From positions 1-64,000 of the forward strand of contig JAPDRO010000023.1 in the NCBI GenBank assembly GCA_030247885.1: 64,000 nucleotides of DNA, written 5' to 3'. This document shows, piece after piece, positions 1-10,956 of the stretch; position 1 is the first letter of the stretch, and every line of letters starts with the position of its first letter. The notes under the pieces were generated by a model. That model did no database searches and was not told where the DNA came from. It worked only from the letters and a program-made list of their open reading frames with translations. The position numbers and the translations under genes were made by a program. The DNA is from Taxawa tesnikishii (nom. ined.) (lineage: Eukaryota; Ascomycota; Dothideomycetes; Dothideales).

Positions 1-71
1 CCCTAACCCTAACCCTAACCCTAACCCTAACCCTAACCCTAACCCTAACCCTAACCCTAACCCTAACCCTA
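1..71. repeat. Left telomere, (CCCTAA)n
   Basis: The window opens with about 11.5 perfect CCCTAA units. At the 5' end of the plus strand this is the C-rich strand of a TTAGGG-type telomere, as in most filamentous fungi. A short degenerate stretch with CCCTAAA units follows to about position 100. The perfect array shows that the assembly reaches the true chromosome end. Confidence 0.97.
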
Positions 72-1719
72 CCCAAAAAACCCTAAACCCTAAACCCTAC
101 TATTACTATTACTATTACTATTACTACTATTACTATTACTACTATTATTTTTATTTTTATTACTTTACTTTCTTTTTACTTTTATTATTTTATTCCTTAC
201 TTTAAATCTTTTAATCCTTTTTTCTTTTATATTATTATTTATCTTATTCTACTCTTAATCTTCTTTTTATCTTTACTTTTTTATCTTTATTCTTTTTATC
301 TTTCTTCTTTTTATCTTTACTCTTTTTATCCCTCCTCTTTTATCTTTACTCTTTTTATCTCTTCTCTTTTATCTTTACTCTTTTATCCCTCCTCTTTTAT
401 TTTTACTCTTTTTATTCCTCCTCTTTTTATCTTTCCTCTTTTTATCTTTACTCTTTTTATCTTTCCTCTTTTTATCTTTCCTCTTTCTATCTTTCCTCTC
501 TTTATTTTACTTATTTTATTTTACTTATTATTATTTATTCTTCCTATATATTTTACTTCCTTTAACTTTCTTTAAATATTTTACTTACTTTAATTCTCCT
601 ATTTATATTCTTTCTTTTCCCTTTCCTTAACTACTTTTCTTTTAATCTTATCTTTATACTTATCTTTACTTTAATCTTCTTTAAATTTCCTTTTATTTCT
701 CTTTTCTTACTTTAATTCCTTCCTTTCCTTTTCTTCTTACTTTAACTTTTCTTCTTACCTTAACTTTTCTTTTACTTTAACTTCTCTTTTACTCTTACCT
801 TTCTTTTTACTCCTTACTTATATTCTTATTCTTCCTTTTACTTTATTTCTTATCTTTCCTTATATTTCTCTTTATACTTATTTTTAAACTTATATAAAAC
901 CTTTCCTTTAATATTTTCTTCTTTTCTTTTTTCTTATTTACCTCTTTTTTCCTTAACTCTTTAATTGTTTTCTCTTTTCTTACCTTCCTTTTTATTTTTA
1001 CTTTATACCTTCTCTTTAACTTTAACTTTATACCTTTACCTTACGTTCTTCTCGCTATTACTAGTATCTTAACTTTACTTCTTACCTTTTTATTCTTTTC
1101 CTTCCTTTTCTCTTCTTTCTTTCCTTTTCTCTCTCTTTATATTACTAACCTTCTCGCCTCGCTACGCTAACTTTACTTTTCTTACTTTTACTTTAAATAC
1201 TTCCTATTATTACTAAGATACTATCGCTACCTTCTACCTAATTATTTAATTTTATACTTTCTACTTTATTACTAACTCTATCGCTCTATCTTGCCGCTCT
1301 ATTTTATCTATTTACTTTACCTTATATATTACCCTCCTTACTTACTTTATTTCCTTCTTAACTTTTCTTATTACTTTACCTTTCTTATTATCTTATTAAA
1401 CTCTATTACTAACTCGCTTATATTCTACTCGTTTTAATTTACTCTCGACCCTAAAAACCTTAATACCTTACTTCCTTTACTAAACTTAAATACCTCGCTC
1501 TCTTTTATTTCTTATCTTACTATTTTCTTCTTTTAATACTTTTTACTTTATCTCGGAATATTACTATTAACTCTACTTATACTACTACTACTACTTTCGG
1601 GTAATAATATTCGCCTTTCCTTACTTACTTATAACTCCCTTTCTTCTTTTCTTAAAACTTACTATATAACCTTTATAGTACTTTATAATCGAAATATACT
1701 ATATACCTTTTATATACTA
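72..1719. repeat. Polypyrimidine, G-poor subtelomeric low-complexity DNA
   Basis: The plus strand is almost only T, C and A, with G nearly absent over the first kilobase. It begins with TATTAC-like triplet repeats (about 103-150), then TTTTATCTTT-type repeats, including a clear 15-bp tandem array at 421-495. CpA and TpG are nearly missing, as expected after RIP. No coding region is supported here. The purine-rich minus strand could include the far 3' end of the helicase relic that begins at about 1720. Confidence 0.8.
421..495. repeat. 15-bp tandem array (CTCTTTTTATCTTTM)
   Basis: Five head-to-tail units of exactly 15 bases occur at 421, 436, 451, 466 and 481, differing only at the last base or one internal base. 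Less regular versions of the same unit extend upstream to about 250. Confidence 0.85.
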
Positions 1720-4700
1720 TATTCCTTCTTACTTTCTTGCCTTTTATCTTTGCCTCTTTACTTCCTACTTCCTTATATTCTTTTAAACTATACCCTTCTA
1801 CTACCTTACCTTCTTTTATATATACTAAGTACTTATTCTTTTAATACTATAAACGTTACTTTAACTTTCGCTATTACTTTACTTCTTTTTGTATCTTCTT
1901 TATTAATTACTACTATAACTCTCTCGCTACTTACTACTACTATTAGTATATTTATACGTCTTTTTATATAACTTATACTTCCTTAATTCCCTTACTTCCC
2001 TTACTTTAACTCTTACCCTTTTACCTTTTCTTCTTCTTTCTTCTTTCCTTCCTCTTTTCCTCTTCTTTCCTATTTAGTTTATATACGTTATATTTTTCCT
2101 TTCTTTCTTTATACTTCCTCCTTACTATTACCTACTTATTTACTATTACTTTCCTATTTATATATTCGTCTAATATTACTCTCTAATATATCCTCTTATT
2201 TTTACTCTTTTGTTTTATATATACTTTTTATTAACTTCCTTCTTACTTATTCTTTCGCTTCTTCTTTAGCCTTTCTTACTTTATTATCTTTACTATTCCT
2301 ACTAACTATTACTATTACTTTACTCTTTTACTTATCTTAGCTCGCCCTTTTACTTTCTTATATATACTCCTCAAAATCTCGTAGCTTATTTACGTATATT
2401 ACTACTTTAATATCCGAAATATTTATCCTTAACTCTAACGCGCTCGTCGCTATTATTACTTACTATTTACTCGATATAAAATCCTCGAATTTCTCCCTCT
2501 TTATATTCGCCTTATTATAATACGTATTTACGCCTAACTCGTTTACTAACCTCTTTACCTTATTAATTGTATTATAATATATAATTACCTTACTCGACTA
2601 GTACTACTAGTATTTCCTCCTTATAAATTCTACTATAAACTCCTCGCGCTTTTGCCGCGCCTTTCCTTTTACTTTTACTACTTTATACCTAATCTTTTTC
2701 CTCGTCGTCTTCGCCTTAAATATCCCTACTTCCCCTCTACTTTAATGTATCTTCCTTTATAACTTCGTTTCCTTTAATAGTAGTAACGTTATTATTAATA
2801 ATACTATCTATACCTCTATATTTACTAACTTACCTATCTAGCTTATATACTTACGGAAACCTAAATCGTCGTTTAAAATAACGTAATACTCGTCGATTAC
2901 GATCTTATTTAACTTCCTCTTTACTTAGTTTATATATATATTAAATCCTTTACTAACTACTAACTCTAGTATTATAAATACTATCGCTACGTCGTTTACT
3001 TACTAGTACGCCTCCTACTCTATATATATAATACTTACTTACTTATAACGCTATATTATATTTTACTATAATACTACTAATAGTACTACTACGACTATTA
3101 ACTTACTTGGTACGTATATTATTAGTAATATAAATAATACGTTCTTACCTTCTCTCGTCGCTATAACTACTATTACCTTAGGCTCGCTTCTTATAATTAC
3201 TTCTATTACTAGCTTCTACGTACCTTTAAACTCTACCTCTAGTCCTATTATTTCCTTTAACTATACCTTCGCGTCCGTAATATATAATAACTTTTATTTA
3301 GCTACGCGCGCTTATTTAGCTTAGTCTTTCTATACTATTACTAGCCCTCTTATCTTACGTTTTTGTCCCGTCTTTTCTTCGTATTACTACTCTTTCTCCT
3401 CCTCTTTACTACTAATACGAACCCTAAAAACGCGTACTATATAGTACTAGACTACTTAAACTACTTCCTCTTTTCTACTACGCTACTATTTATTTCGTTT
3501 AATAACTTAGCGTATATTATACTCGCTATATACGACGTATATCTTACTTACTTATTTATAATTGACCTTAACTTATCCCCGATATTATTCTCGTTTTAAT
3601 TACTATCCTTATTATCCTCGTCTCGCTTAAATAATACTACTTCTTATATAAACTTCCTACTAATTTTAATAGTTAACTCGTAATATAACTAAATAGTTAA
3701 CTTTTACTTTAACTCTTTTACGCTTTCTTACTTAATTACTTACTATATTCTCGCCGACGTTTACTTCCTACTATATAGGCTTATATCTTTATACTATAAA
3801 TAACTAGAAATACTTTATTATCCTTCCTAGTCTAGTTAAAACCGCTTTTTTAACGCTATCTAAAATAGTAATACTAACTATAAATACTTTACTAATACTT
3901 CCCTTACTTCCTTAAGTAAATACTTATAAATAATCTTAACGTCCTTACTTATAGAGTACTCTTTATAGTACCTTATTACGAATACTACTAACTTGTTCTT
4001 TACGAATACGTTTTTATACTTTCTCTTAGTTATATTACTATACCTAACGCTTAATAACTTCGGCGCCCTTACTAATTAACTACTCGTAACGTATATTAAT
4101 ACTAATAACTTTACTTTAAACTCTACTACGTTAACTATATACTCGTCTACTTCTACCCTATTAACTTTCGACGTTCTTAGCTTAATAAACTTCTTTCTTA
4201 CTCAAATATTACCTTGGACTTTATCGAATAACTACGTCTAGCTATTTACTTTTAAATAGTTTCTTTTATCTTACAAAAACTCTATTTATACGCGCTATTA
4301 CTAGTATCGTCGCGTAACGTCTACTACGGGATCTTTAGCGCCTAGAATCCGTATAATAACTCGTCCTTTAACTAATACTTTGTATTTACTACTATTTTAT
4401 ATATAAATCTACGGAACGTATTTATACTAAACTATAACGCCTTATATTATATTATATTACTCTTTACTTAATCTACGCTTCTACTTACTATAATATTATA
4501 ATATATCTTTAACTCGTACGTCCTTAAGTTTAATATTTACTATATTAGCGAACTCGTCTTATATACTATAAAATAGTCTATTATTTTCTTAACTACTATA
4601 ATTACTCCTTTCCTCCCTTCTAGCTACGCTATATTACTAGTAATAGTCTCGTAACTACTATTACTACTATTATCCTCTTCGTTACTATTTACTTCCTTCG

Positions 4701-6050
4701 CTTATCTATCTTTTATTTCCTTTAGTTCCTTATCTTAAAACGCCTTTTATACGACTATAAACTATAAAATCTTAATTAACTTAAATAAAATTAGTAAGTA
4801 ACTATTCGTCCCCTTTATCTTCCTTCTTTAACGCTTAAAACGACTATAGTATAAACTATTACGTACTTGTAATCTTTCGATATATTACTCTAGTTTAATA
4901 ATATAATATAAAACTCTAAATACGCTTCTTTTACTTTTAATAACTTCCCTTATTTTTCCGTATTCGCCCTTTCGGCTTACTCTTCCCTTTTACTTACTTT
5001 CGACTCTTCTTTATCGTTTAGTACTACTCGTCTACTACGCCTTTACCTTACTATAATACTCCTTAACTATAATTGCGTTAGTTATAATTATATTACTTCT
5101 TTCTTAGCTTACCTTTATAATGCCCTCTAAGCCTTTTATTACTTCTTATTAAAATAGTACTTTAGACTATCTTATTCGTACTTCTTATATATAGTCCGCG
5201 CGAAAAATATTAATAGTTACTTTTATAGCTACGTATATACCGATATTCTCTTCGCATCCTAGTACGCTATTAATAGTATATACTTCGTCTACTTATCTTT
5301 TATCTAAATCGCCTCGATACGCATAAAATACTCGGCTTTTTATATAATTATTTACTACGCGGACTAGGCTAATCTTCTTATTATTATCTAAATTACTACT
5401 TTTACTAGCTTCTTTATTTCGTCTAGCTTATTTACGCTTCCTATTAACTACGTATAGTCGAACCCTACTAAATACGTAATCTATTTCGTCCTTTTTAACT
5501 ACTAGTTTACTTTATTTATCTCTCCTTCGTTAATTCTTACCTTTATTTTTACCTTAATACTATCTACGTTTTCTATTACGCTCGCTATAAACTTAGACTA
5601 TATTAACTTACTATCCGGAATATTTTATACTTTACCGCCGTTTTACCCTCTATAGCTACGCTCCCTTACCTCGAAAAACGCTAAATAAGCTTAGTAAATA
5701 AAAATCCTTTAGTACTTAACTATCTTCTATAGTCGTACTATTTTATCCTTAGCTTTTATTTACTTTACGTTTATTAGGCGTCCCTCTCGCTTAAACTATA
5801 TTTAACTATAGACTATATAGTAATACTTAATAATATTATCGTCTATCTACTAAATATACTAATAATTTAGTAGGTCGATTTAATACTATTAGCTATCTTC
5901 GAATATTAGTAACTATAGGATTTTATCTTACGCTACGTTTAGTACTCTAAACTTATTTAGACTAGCTTATAACCCTTCGAATTAAGTACTAGCCTCTTGC
6001 AAAATATCCTTCGCTTCTTTATAACTTATTTTATACTATTTACCTTTAAA
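1720..6050 (-). pseudogene. RIP-inactivated telomere-linked RecQ helicase
   Basis: Reading the minus strand through TAG/TAA codons that look like mutated CAG, CAA or TGG gives an essentially continuous protein frame. It carries a superfamily-2 RecQ core in the right order. Motif I is at 3141-3161, seen as ATREGKN and consistent with an ancestral ATGEGKS. A VVVVPLVAL-like motif follows. Motif II is at 2883-2894, seen as IVIDEYYVIL with Cys-His of DECH mutated to Tyr-Tyr. A TAT-like motif III lies near 2785. Motif V has the form VIIATSALELRIN, and motif VI (2340-2360) QES-RAG. Changes are C-to-T or G-to-A, mostly at CpA/TpG, as RIP predicts. Genes of this family sit next to telomeres in many fungi. 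The protein would run toward the telomere. A Lys/Glu-rich tail follows motif VI down to about 1720, and coding-like sequence extends upstream to at least 5950. Both ends are approximate. It cannot be functional. Confidence 0.87.
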
Positions 6051-6889
6051 ATAGGCGACGATCTTACGTAGCTAAACTTTATACTTATACGCCTAATAAA
6101 CTAATACTTTATACTCTAGTAAATACTTGACATATTACGTAATGTCTATTACTTTAATAATATTAAATACTTTGTTAAACTTATTATAACGCTCGTAATA
6201 TAATAGTAAACGAGTTATAAAAACGTAGAATAAGTAACGATAGTAAATAGAATATAAAAATAGTTTATAAGTTTTATATTCGCGTTCTATACGAGTATCT
6301 ATATATTTCCTTAACTTAATATAAGTACGCGACTCTTATATACGACGCGATTTCTCTAGCGTTAATATAGATTCGCGTTCTTTGCGTAGTTAATTAATAA
6401 TTTAACGTTATTTACTTTACCTTTTATACTAGCTTAGTAGTCGCACGGTCGTATAGTTACTTTATATAAATATTAAACCCTCTAAACCGTAACCTTAACG
6501 TAACTCTAAGTACCCTTTAACGTATAATTTCGACCTTAAAATTGCGACTAGAGCTACGGCGTATATATACGATAAATATATCTAAATTTAGGATAGATCT
6601 AATACGGGAATAAAACGCGGATATATACTTATTTAAAAACGAGTTTTTACTTTTAATAACTTAAAATACTACGGCGACGCCGACCCTACGTATTTTATAG
6701 TACTAATAAGAAAACGAGTTTCTACTTATATCCTCGTTAAGTATCTTAGTTAGAATATACTCCTACTTAGTCTTATACTACTTATATTACTAGTAATATC
6801 GCTATTATCTTAATCTTTAAGTAATAAATAATCGCTACTATTACTAGTATTCTTTACTAGTATATTATTAAAGTTAGTCTAGAGACTTA

Positions 6890-7255
6890 GTTTAATTAAT
6901 AAGACTCGTCTTTTATCCTCTACTAAACTTACGTTTATTTCTAAGCTACTAGAGTCCTCCTAGGTATTTATACGAGTAGTCTTAACTTCTATAAGGATAA
7001 GTAATAAAGTAAGTTTAAAAGGTTACTTTAGCCTCGCGACTAGTCTTTTAGCTAGCTATACTTTAACTAGAGGCGCTAGTAGGACTACTCTTTTACCCCT
7101 TACTAGATTTATATTTAGCTTTAAATTACTAGACTTTAAGTTATTATATTCCTAAATGTTAAAAGAGTTAACTAAGGCTTTTATAAGGACGAGTATTAAG
7201 GTAAGTCTAAAAGGTAACTCTAGCCTAGCGACTAGTCCTTTAGCTAGTTATTTAT
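6890..7255. repeat. Diverged tandem duplication, ~180-190 bp unit
   Basis: Two adjacent stretches align along their length with many RIP-type differences. Examples are AAGACTCGTCTTTTA at 6901 against AGGACTACTCTTTTA at 7081, and GCCTCGCGACTAGTC at 7031 against GCCTAGCGACTAGTC at 7223. The spacing changes from 180 to 192 bases, so small indels separate the copies. Confidence 0.6.
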
Positions 7256-8036
7256 TCGCTAAAGAATACCCTAATAGTATAATATATTTAAGCTAGGTAA
7301 ATTAACTCCGAGTCTTACTCTTTCTTTTAGTTAGATTTCCTAGTTATTATTATATCCCTCCTTTTTATTTCTAACTAGTATTACTAGCTAAATAAGTAAT
7401 ATAGATATAAATATAGGAAGGTTATTATACGTAGTAACTAGTATAAGAGTAAGAATAAATATTATGCGAGGAAACTAGTTAACTAGTTTATTAGTAAGCG
7501 ATAAAGGGTAAGAGTCTTAGTTCGCTTTTATAGCTACTTTAAGCTCTATTTTAATAGACTAGTCGCGCGACTTATATATAGTTACTATAGGGCTATTATT
7601 AGTAGGAAGTAATAATAGTACTTACTATACTATAATAAGGGACGTTACTAGAATTACTAAGCTTAAGACTAGTCGACTAGTCGGCTTAAATACTATAATT
7701 ACGACTAGTTTAGGCGCTATTAAAGCCGAAACTATTAGAGCTATAGATACTAATAATAGTAATAGTTTACTACTCTTAGATACTAGCTTATCTTTTATAT
7801 AACGTACTTACTAAGTTTCTTTCTTTTACTTACGTTTATATTACTCGTACTAGTTCTATTCTTCTAGCGTCTAATTAACTAGTCGCCTAGGTATAATTAA
7901 GCTTAATACGTATAAGAACTATTAAGTAAATAAGGTAAGTATATAAATTGAAAATAGTAAGGTTATATTAACTTTTTAACTAGTCGACTAGTTATATTCT
8001 ATTTACTTATAAGCTAAGCCTAACTTAAAAAGTTTA

Positions 8037-8192
8037 ACTAATTAGCTTACTAGAAAGTTAGCTTTAAAGCTTTAGCTAATTAGCTTGCCGAAAAGTTAAC
8101 TTTAAAGCTTTAGCTAATTAGCTTACTAAAAAGCTAGCTTTAAAGCTTTAGCTAATTAGCTTACTAAAAAGTTAGCTTTAAGCTTACCCTAT
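8037..8192. repeat. 38-bp tandem repeat, four units
   Basis: The string ATTAGCTT recurs at 8041, 8079, 8117 and 8155, exactly 38 bases apart. The units share the pattern TTAGCTAATTAGCTT, then a short variable part, then GTTAGCTTTAAAGC. The units are AGCT-rich and include short palindromes. The array ends just before an interstitial telomere motif. Confidence 0.85.
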
Positions 8193-8213
8193 GCTTTAAG
8201 ACTAAATAGTCGA

Positions 8214-8225
8214 CCCTAACCCTAA
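8214..8225. repeat. Interstitial telomere repeat, two CCCTAA units
   Basis: Two perfect CCCTAA units in the same orientation as the chromosome end lie 8.2 kb inside, directly after the 38-bp array. The motif has no CpA or TpG, so RIP would not erase it. It may mark an old telomere junction or healed end. With only two units, chance is possible. Confidence 0.6.
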
Positions 8226-9109
8226 ATATAGTAAAGGTCTTATTAAAGTTATATATATCTTTATTTAGGATATTATACTTTTCCTTTATCTTTTAATTAA
8301 CTTAAACTAAAGTATTATAACGCGTACGTCTTTATTTAAGGCTTACTAATAATTATATAAATAACTATATTAAAGCTTAACTTCCTTAGTACGCGTCTTA
8401 AACCTATTTACTTAGTACTTACTAATAGGTCCTTTATTATACGTAGTAAGTAAATTATTAGCTATTTCTTTTACTATAGTTCTTATAGTACTTATCTTTC
8501 GTAAGTTTAACTTAAGTATATATATTACTATTACTTTTTCCTTTATTTTCTTTAGCTTCTTTAAGTTAAGCTTATAGTCGTATTATATAAGCTTTTTATT
8601 ACGTTATTATCTTAGCGTTATTCGAGGGACGTTATATACTTTAAACGCGTATTTTATACTATTAAAAGGAGTTACTTAAGTAGCCTTAATAGTAAAGTAT
8701 AATATACCTTTATTATAAGTAAATTACGTATTACGTTATAATAGTATTATTATAATAGTTTATAATAGTTACGATATTAGTAAGGAGTAGCTACTTAGTA
8801 GAAAGTAGCTACTTAGTAATAGAATACGTTATTTTATATATATTAACTTTTTTACTTTACTTATATTAGTAGTATAAATAGCTAAGGAAATTTAACGCGA
8901 ATACGTATAATTATTAAGAACTTTATAACTTTTTCTTTAACTAATTAATAAAAAGTAACTTAACTACTTTAAAACTTATTATCTTAAGATAACGTATTTT
9001 ATAAGTAAGTTAATTACTTAAGTAAGTTAGTTACCTTACGAAAGTAAAACGCCTACGTAGTAACATTACGTAATACCTTAATAATATAACGTATAATATA
9101 CTTATATTA

Positions 9110-9192
9110 ACGTGTTTCACAAGTGAGTCGGCCACCCAAGTGAGTCGGCCACCTCACGAAACTAGAACGCTTGCGCAGCAACATTGCGCAAC
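9110..9192 (+). repeat. Left terminal inverted repeat of the transposon
   Basis: This matches the reverse complement of 10874-10956 at about 79 of 83 positions. It contains a direct 16-base repeat, AAGTGAGTCGGCCACC, at 9121-9136 and 9138-9153, a likely pair of transposase-binding sites. Confidence 0.92.
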
Positions 9193-9231
9193 ACTACAAC
9201 ACTTTACAGCAGTCTATAGAACAGTATATAA

Positions 9232-10875
9232 TTATTCAGAAACGTCGCTATCTTCTGCATCCTCTATTTCTACTTTACAGGTGCGGGAGTTATGCCCAGT
9301 CTCGCCGCAACGGCCGCAACGCCGCTCTACGCGCACCCTCTTCGCAGCCTTCTCGCCGTCATTACCACTGCTACCCTCCTTGGCAGCGACCAGATCAGCT
9401 ACCTCACCTACTGTTAGAGTCTCCTCTGCCCGTACGTATTGCCTTTTGCGGCTCTTGCGCTTTGTGGCCGCCTCAATTGCGTCTCGCAGACGCGCTGTTT
9501 CTTCGCGCATTAACACCATCTCATGCGCTATCTGCTGAGCGCCCTTGGTCAGCTGCCTAACCTGCTCATCCAAAGAGCTTGCTGGAGACCCCTGATGTTT
9601 TTGCATGCGATTTCGAATTAGCGTTGACTGCGCCTCTATTTCGCTGGCGTTGCGCGGTGTTTTCGCCTCCCATTCGACTGTACCTGGTGCAGGCGGCGTT
9701 GGCGTACGCAGCCTTACATCCAGCTTCGATAACACAGCCTCTGGGTTGTATGGGACTAGCCCAGCGCCTCGAAACCCTGCGCAGACATTCTCCTGTGTGA
9801 ACGCCTTCTTAAAAGCTGCTTTAAAGGCAGTTAGGAAGGTTTCTTTCGTGATATAGTAAACGCGACTGCGTGCCAAGGCTGAGATCTCGTCGCCATACAG
9901 GCGCTTTAGCAGCGAGTAGCAGACGACGTCAAGTGGCTGCAGTAGGTGCGAGGAGTGTGGAGGCATACAGAGAGCTATAATGTTGTTCTCCTTACAGTAA
10001 TCCTGGAATTCGACCGAGCAGTGGCTCTCGTGGCCGTCAATAATAAGCAGCCTATATGCCCCAACAGTATAAGCCTTCGTATGCGCATCGAAGTGCTTAA
10101 GCCACGCGAGCGCGAGCTTGTTGTTAGTCCAGCCAGTAGAGGAGACCTCAACAATCCAGTCACGAGGTAGATCGTTGAACCAGGTTGAGATAAGGACCTT
10201 GCCTGCGAAGATGATGAAGGGTGGGATAACGCGCCCCGTAGCCCCGACGCCTTGTACCAAGGTAACCCACTCGCGATCGCCAGGCTGTAGTTTCTTCTGT
10301 TTACCAGGTTTCTCTGAGCCTGTAACAACTAGCTGAGACGATATCTTGCCCATTAGAAAGCCAGATTCATCAAAGTTGTAGGTGTCCTCATCTGAGATAC
10401 TATACTTCGCCTTCATTGACTGAACAAGCGCGAACCAGGGCTGGATAACCGCCGGATCCTCGCAGGCAGCTCGCTGGCGGTCGTACGGACGGCTCCATCG
10501 CGTTCGTAGCTCAGGCGTACGCTTAATCAAGTTGTCAACCCAGTTCTTGCCAACAGGCTTCCCATCACGCTCTCCTAGCAGTTTATCCGCCATATCTCGT
10601 ACGTTTCCCTTCGAGGGCGGTACGCCACGTAGACTCTCGTCTAGCACACGCTGTACAACCACCTCCTCTTCTAGTTTTGTAAGGCGCTTTGATTTCGGCT
10701 CGTGGTCGCGTCGAGAGCGCCGTCCAGCGCGTCGGTCTTGTAGCGTTGATCGGGGCACAGTATATACTGCTGCAGCGCGTCTCTCGCTTTGAATTTGCTT
10801 GGTTGTAATATCAGAGATAGCAAGGTATATATCTCCTTCAGTGTAGGTGTATTGCACGTTGCGTTGTTGAGGCAT
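9232..10875 (-). CDS. Pogo/Fot1-like DDE transposase with C-terminal zinc knuckle
   Basis: This is an uninterrupted, intronless ORF of 547 codons from the first ATG at 10875, just inside the right inverted repeat. The longer frame upstream has no ATG. From the N-terminus it has a psq-like helix-turn-helix, a CENP-B/Tc5-like DNA-binding part with GKNWVDNLIKR, and then a DDE_1 catalytic core. The catalytic acids are recognisable in YNFDESGF (first Asp), IIDGHESH (second Asp) and HLLQPLDV (third Asp, giving a DDD triad). A basic, coiled-coil-like stretch follows. The C-terminus carries a CX2CX4HX4C zinc knuckle (CGRCGETGHNSRTC) and an acidic tail. It should cut and paste the element at TA sites. 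All catalytic motifs are present, so activity is plausible. Confidence 0.95.
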   Translation of the reverse strand: MPQQRNVQYTYTEGDIYLAISDITTKQIQSERRAAAVYTVPRSTLQDRRAGRRSRRDHEPKSKRLTKLEEEVVVQRVLDESLRGVPPSKGNVRDMADKLLGERDGKPVGKNWVDNLIKRTPELRTRWSRPYDRQRAACEDPAVIQPWFALVQSMKAKYSISDEDTYNFDESGFLMGKISSQLVVTGSEKPGKQKKLQPGDREWVTLVQGVGATGRVIPPFIIFAGKVLISTWFNDLPRDWIVEVSSTGWTNNKLALAWLKHFDAHTKAYTVGAYRLLIIDGHESHCSVEFQDYCKENNIIALCMPPHSSHLLQPLDVVCYSLLKRLYGDEISALARSRVYYITKETFLTAFKAAFKKAFTQENVCAGFRGAGLVPYNPEAVLSKLDVRLRTPTPPAPGTVEWEAKTPRNASEIEAQSTLIRNRMQKHQGSPASSLDEQVRQLTKGAQQIAHEMVLMREETARLRDAIEAATKRKSRKRQYVRAEETLTVGEVADLVAAKEGSSGNDGEKAAKRVRVERRCGRCGETGHNSRTCKVEIEDAEDSDVSE

Positions 10876-10956
10876 TGCGCAATGTTGCTGCGCAGGTGTT
10901 CTAGTTTCGCGAGGTGGCCGACTCACTTGGGTGGCCGACTTACTTGTGAAACACGT
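10874..10956 (-). repeat. Right terminal inverted repeat of the transposon
   Basis: This is the partner of the left repeat. One copy of the internal direct repeat reads AAGTAAGTCGGCCACC, a G-to-A difference. It covers the transcription start side of the transposase, whose ATG begins at 10875. Confidence 0.92.

Larger units (their letters stand above)
6051..9109. other. RIP-degraded AT-rich subtelomeric block without recognisable gene
   Basis: The sequence is AT-rich and TpA-rich with no long open frame. It may contain the 5' part of the helicase relic and further unidentified repeats. It holds a diverged tandem duplication (about 6890-7255), a 38-bp tandem array (8037-8192) and two interstitial telomere units (8214-8225). 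I found no other protein motif. Confidence 0.75.
9110..10956 (-). mobile_element. Complete pogo/Fot1-type DNA transposon (Tc1-mariner superfamily)
   Basis: A 1,847-bp element begins ACGTGTTTCAC and ends GTGAAACACGT. It has ~83-bp terminal inverted repeats (9110-9192 and 10874-10956, about four mismatches) and is flanked on both sides by TA (9108-9109 and 10957-10958), the target duplication typical of this superfamily. It encodes one intact transposase on the minus strand. Its base composition is normal, with no RIP signature beyond perhaps one G-to-A change in the right repeat, although it is embedded in heavily RIPped DNA. It therefore inserted recently, after RIP of the surroundings. Confidence 0.95.

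Noticed and set aside
1750-3599. Plus-strand ORFs at 1750-1971 and 3363-3599
   Set aside because: They are Leu/Tyr/Thr/Ile-rich chance frames produced by the pyrimidine-rich antisense of the helicase relic.
8037-8192. Possible CRISPR array
   Set aside because: The repeats are contiguous with no unique spacers, and the organism is a fungus.
9140-10336. Plus-strand and overlapping minus ORFs inside the transposon
   Set aside because: Shadows of the transposase and of the inverted repeat. The 9140 frame even mimics the transposase N-terminus because the repeats are inverted copies.
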